64,000 nucleotides of DNA, from NCBI RefSeq assembly GCF_037975245.1, contig NC_092571.1, forward strand, positions 23,813,564-23,877,563, written 5' to 3'. Below are positions 63,467 to 64,000 of the stretch, in pieces. The notes beneath the pieces were generated by a model. That model had not been told where the DNA came from, made no database searches, and saw nothing but the letters and a program-made list of their open reading frames with translations. Position 1 is the stretch's first letter. Every line of letters begins with the position of its first letter. A program made the position numbers and the translations under genes. The DNA is from Apostichopus japonicus (taxonomy: Eukaryota; Echinodermata; Holothuroidea; Aspidochirotida; Stichopodidae).

Positions 63467-64000
63467 CTGAAAGAGAAGGTAAAAGTGGAACAAGTAAGAA
63501 CAAGAACAAGTGATTCATGCTGACAAATAAAACATAGAACTGTTAGGACACCAAAAAGGAAACCAATTTTAAGCTTCAAATTCACATTTCTCAAGCCAGT
63601 GACATACCTGTACGAGTTGGCAAAGGATGGTGCAATATGCTTAAGTCCCCCAACCTCAACCCCCTTCCTACCCACTGTCTTTTATTCAAATATGGCAACT
63701 TTCTGTGCATATAGTTGAAGCACTACCTGTAGGTGGTTTCGATAAAACATTATTTATACTAATTAAAGATCTTAATATGGATCATTCAGACCAGTTGCTC
63801 AGTTCGGGCATTCTGTAGATGTTCAAAATGTCTAATAAATTTAATTTATATATTTATTGAAAAAGTTTTTTACTAGGCCGTGGCTATTCTTACGACTAGT
63901 CGTAATAATTATTTATAAACTATTCTTACGACAAAGGCGAATTCAAGCGCAGTAAAGTAAATAAAGCAACTGCGCATGTAGTAGGGGTAACCCTAACTTT
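63467..64000. other. upstream of C3orf33 TM exon, no exon identified
   Basis: This would be intronic if the gene's first exon lies outside the window. A TACGACTAGTCGTA palindrome at 63891-63904 and a repeated TATTCTTACGAC word (63887, 63922) were seen. No coding match. Confidence 0.4.

Overview
This is a stretch of animal nuclear DNA: split genes with GT/AG introns, AT-rich intergenic DNA, long (AT)n microsatellites and many small transposable elements. The proteins (a GPI-type alkaline phosphatase, a C3orf33 homologue, a PRRT3/4-like membrane protein and an LRR receptor-like protein) and the frequent 'taggccta' words suggest a marine invertebrate, probably a deuterostome such as an echinoderm. 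The species assignment is inference.

Five genes can be supported. (1) 6220-7185 (+): a single-exon, secreted-then-anchored leucine-rich-repeat protein. (2) 15450-17666 (-): an intronless 738-residue multi-pass membrane protein of no family I recognise. (3) 20904-30721 (-): an alkaline phosphatase gene of nine coding exons, rebuilt from splice sites and reading phase, with all metal ligands and the catalytic serine present. (4) 36340-42003 (-): a PRRT3/PRRT4-like membrane protein in two coding exons; the intron splits the last membrane helix. (5) 60147-63466 (-): the last four coding exons of a C3orf33 homologue; its first exon lies beyond the right edge. I see no functional link or operon-like order among them. 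Four of the five are on the minus strand.

The DNA between and inside these genes is rich in mobile elements. The most unusual is a roughly 190-bp retroposed element whose first ~45 bases are the 5' end of U2 snRNA. There are four near-full copies (4074, 25909, 27815, 32256), one extra head and two fragments, and one copy has ~18-bp target-site duplications. One fragment was later split by a TTAA-flanked piggyBac-like MITE at 49638. Two hAT-like MITEs with 8-bp duplications (21688, 28534) sit in alkaline phosphatase introns. A 135-bp satellite fills 12620-14170. Two arrays of self-complementary words (37495-37875 and 46957-47529) have no obvious explanation. Poly-C/poly-G runs of 10 or more bases recur throughout.

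Layout: 1-6 kb repeats and unique AT-rich DNA; 6.2-7.2 kb LRR gene; 7.2-12.6 kb repeats; 12.6-14.2 kb satellite; 15.4-17.7 kb orphan membrane gene; 18-19.5 kb palindromes and a MITE; 20.9-30.7 kb alkaline phosphatase; 31-36 kb repeats; 36.3-42 kb PRRT-like gene; 42-60 kb gene-free and repeat-rich; 60.1-63.5 kb C3orf33 homologue.
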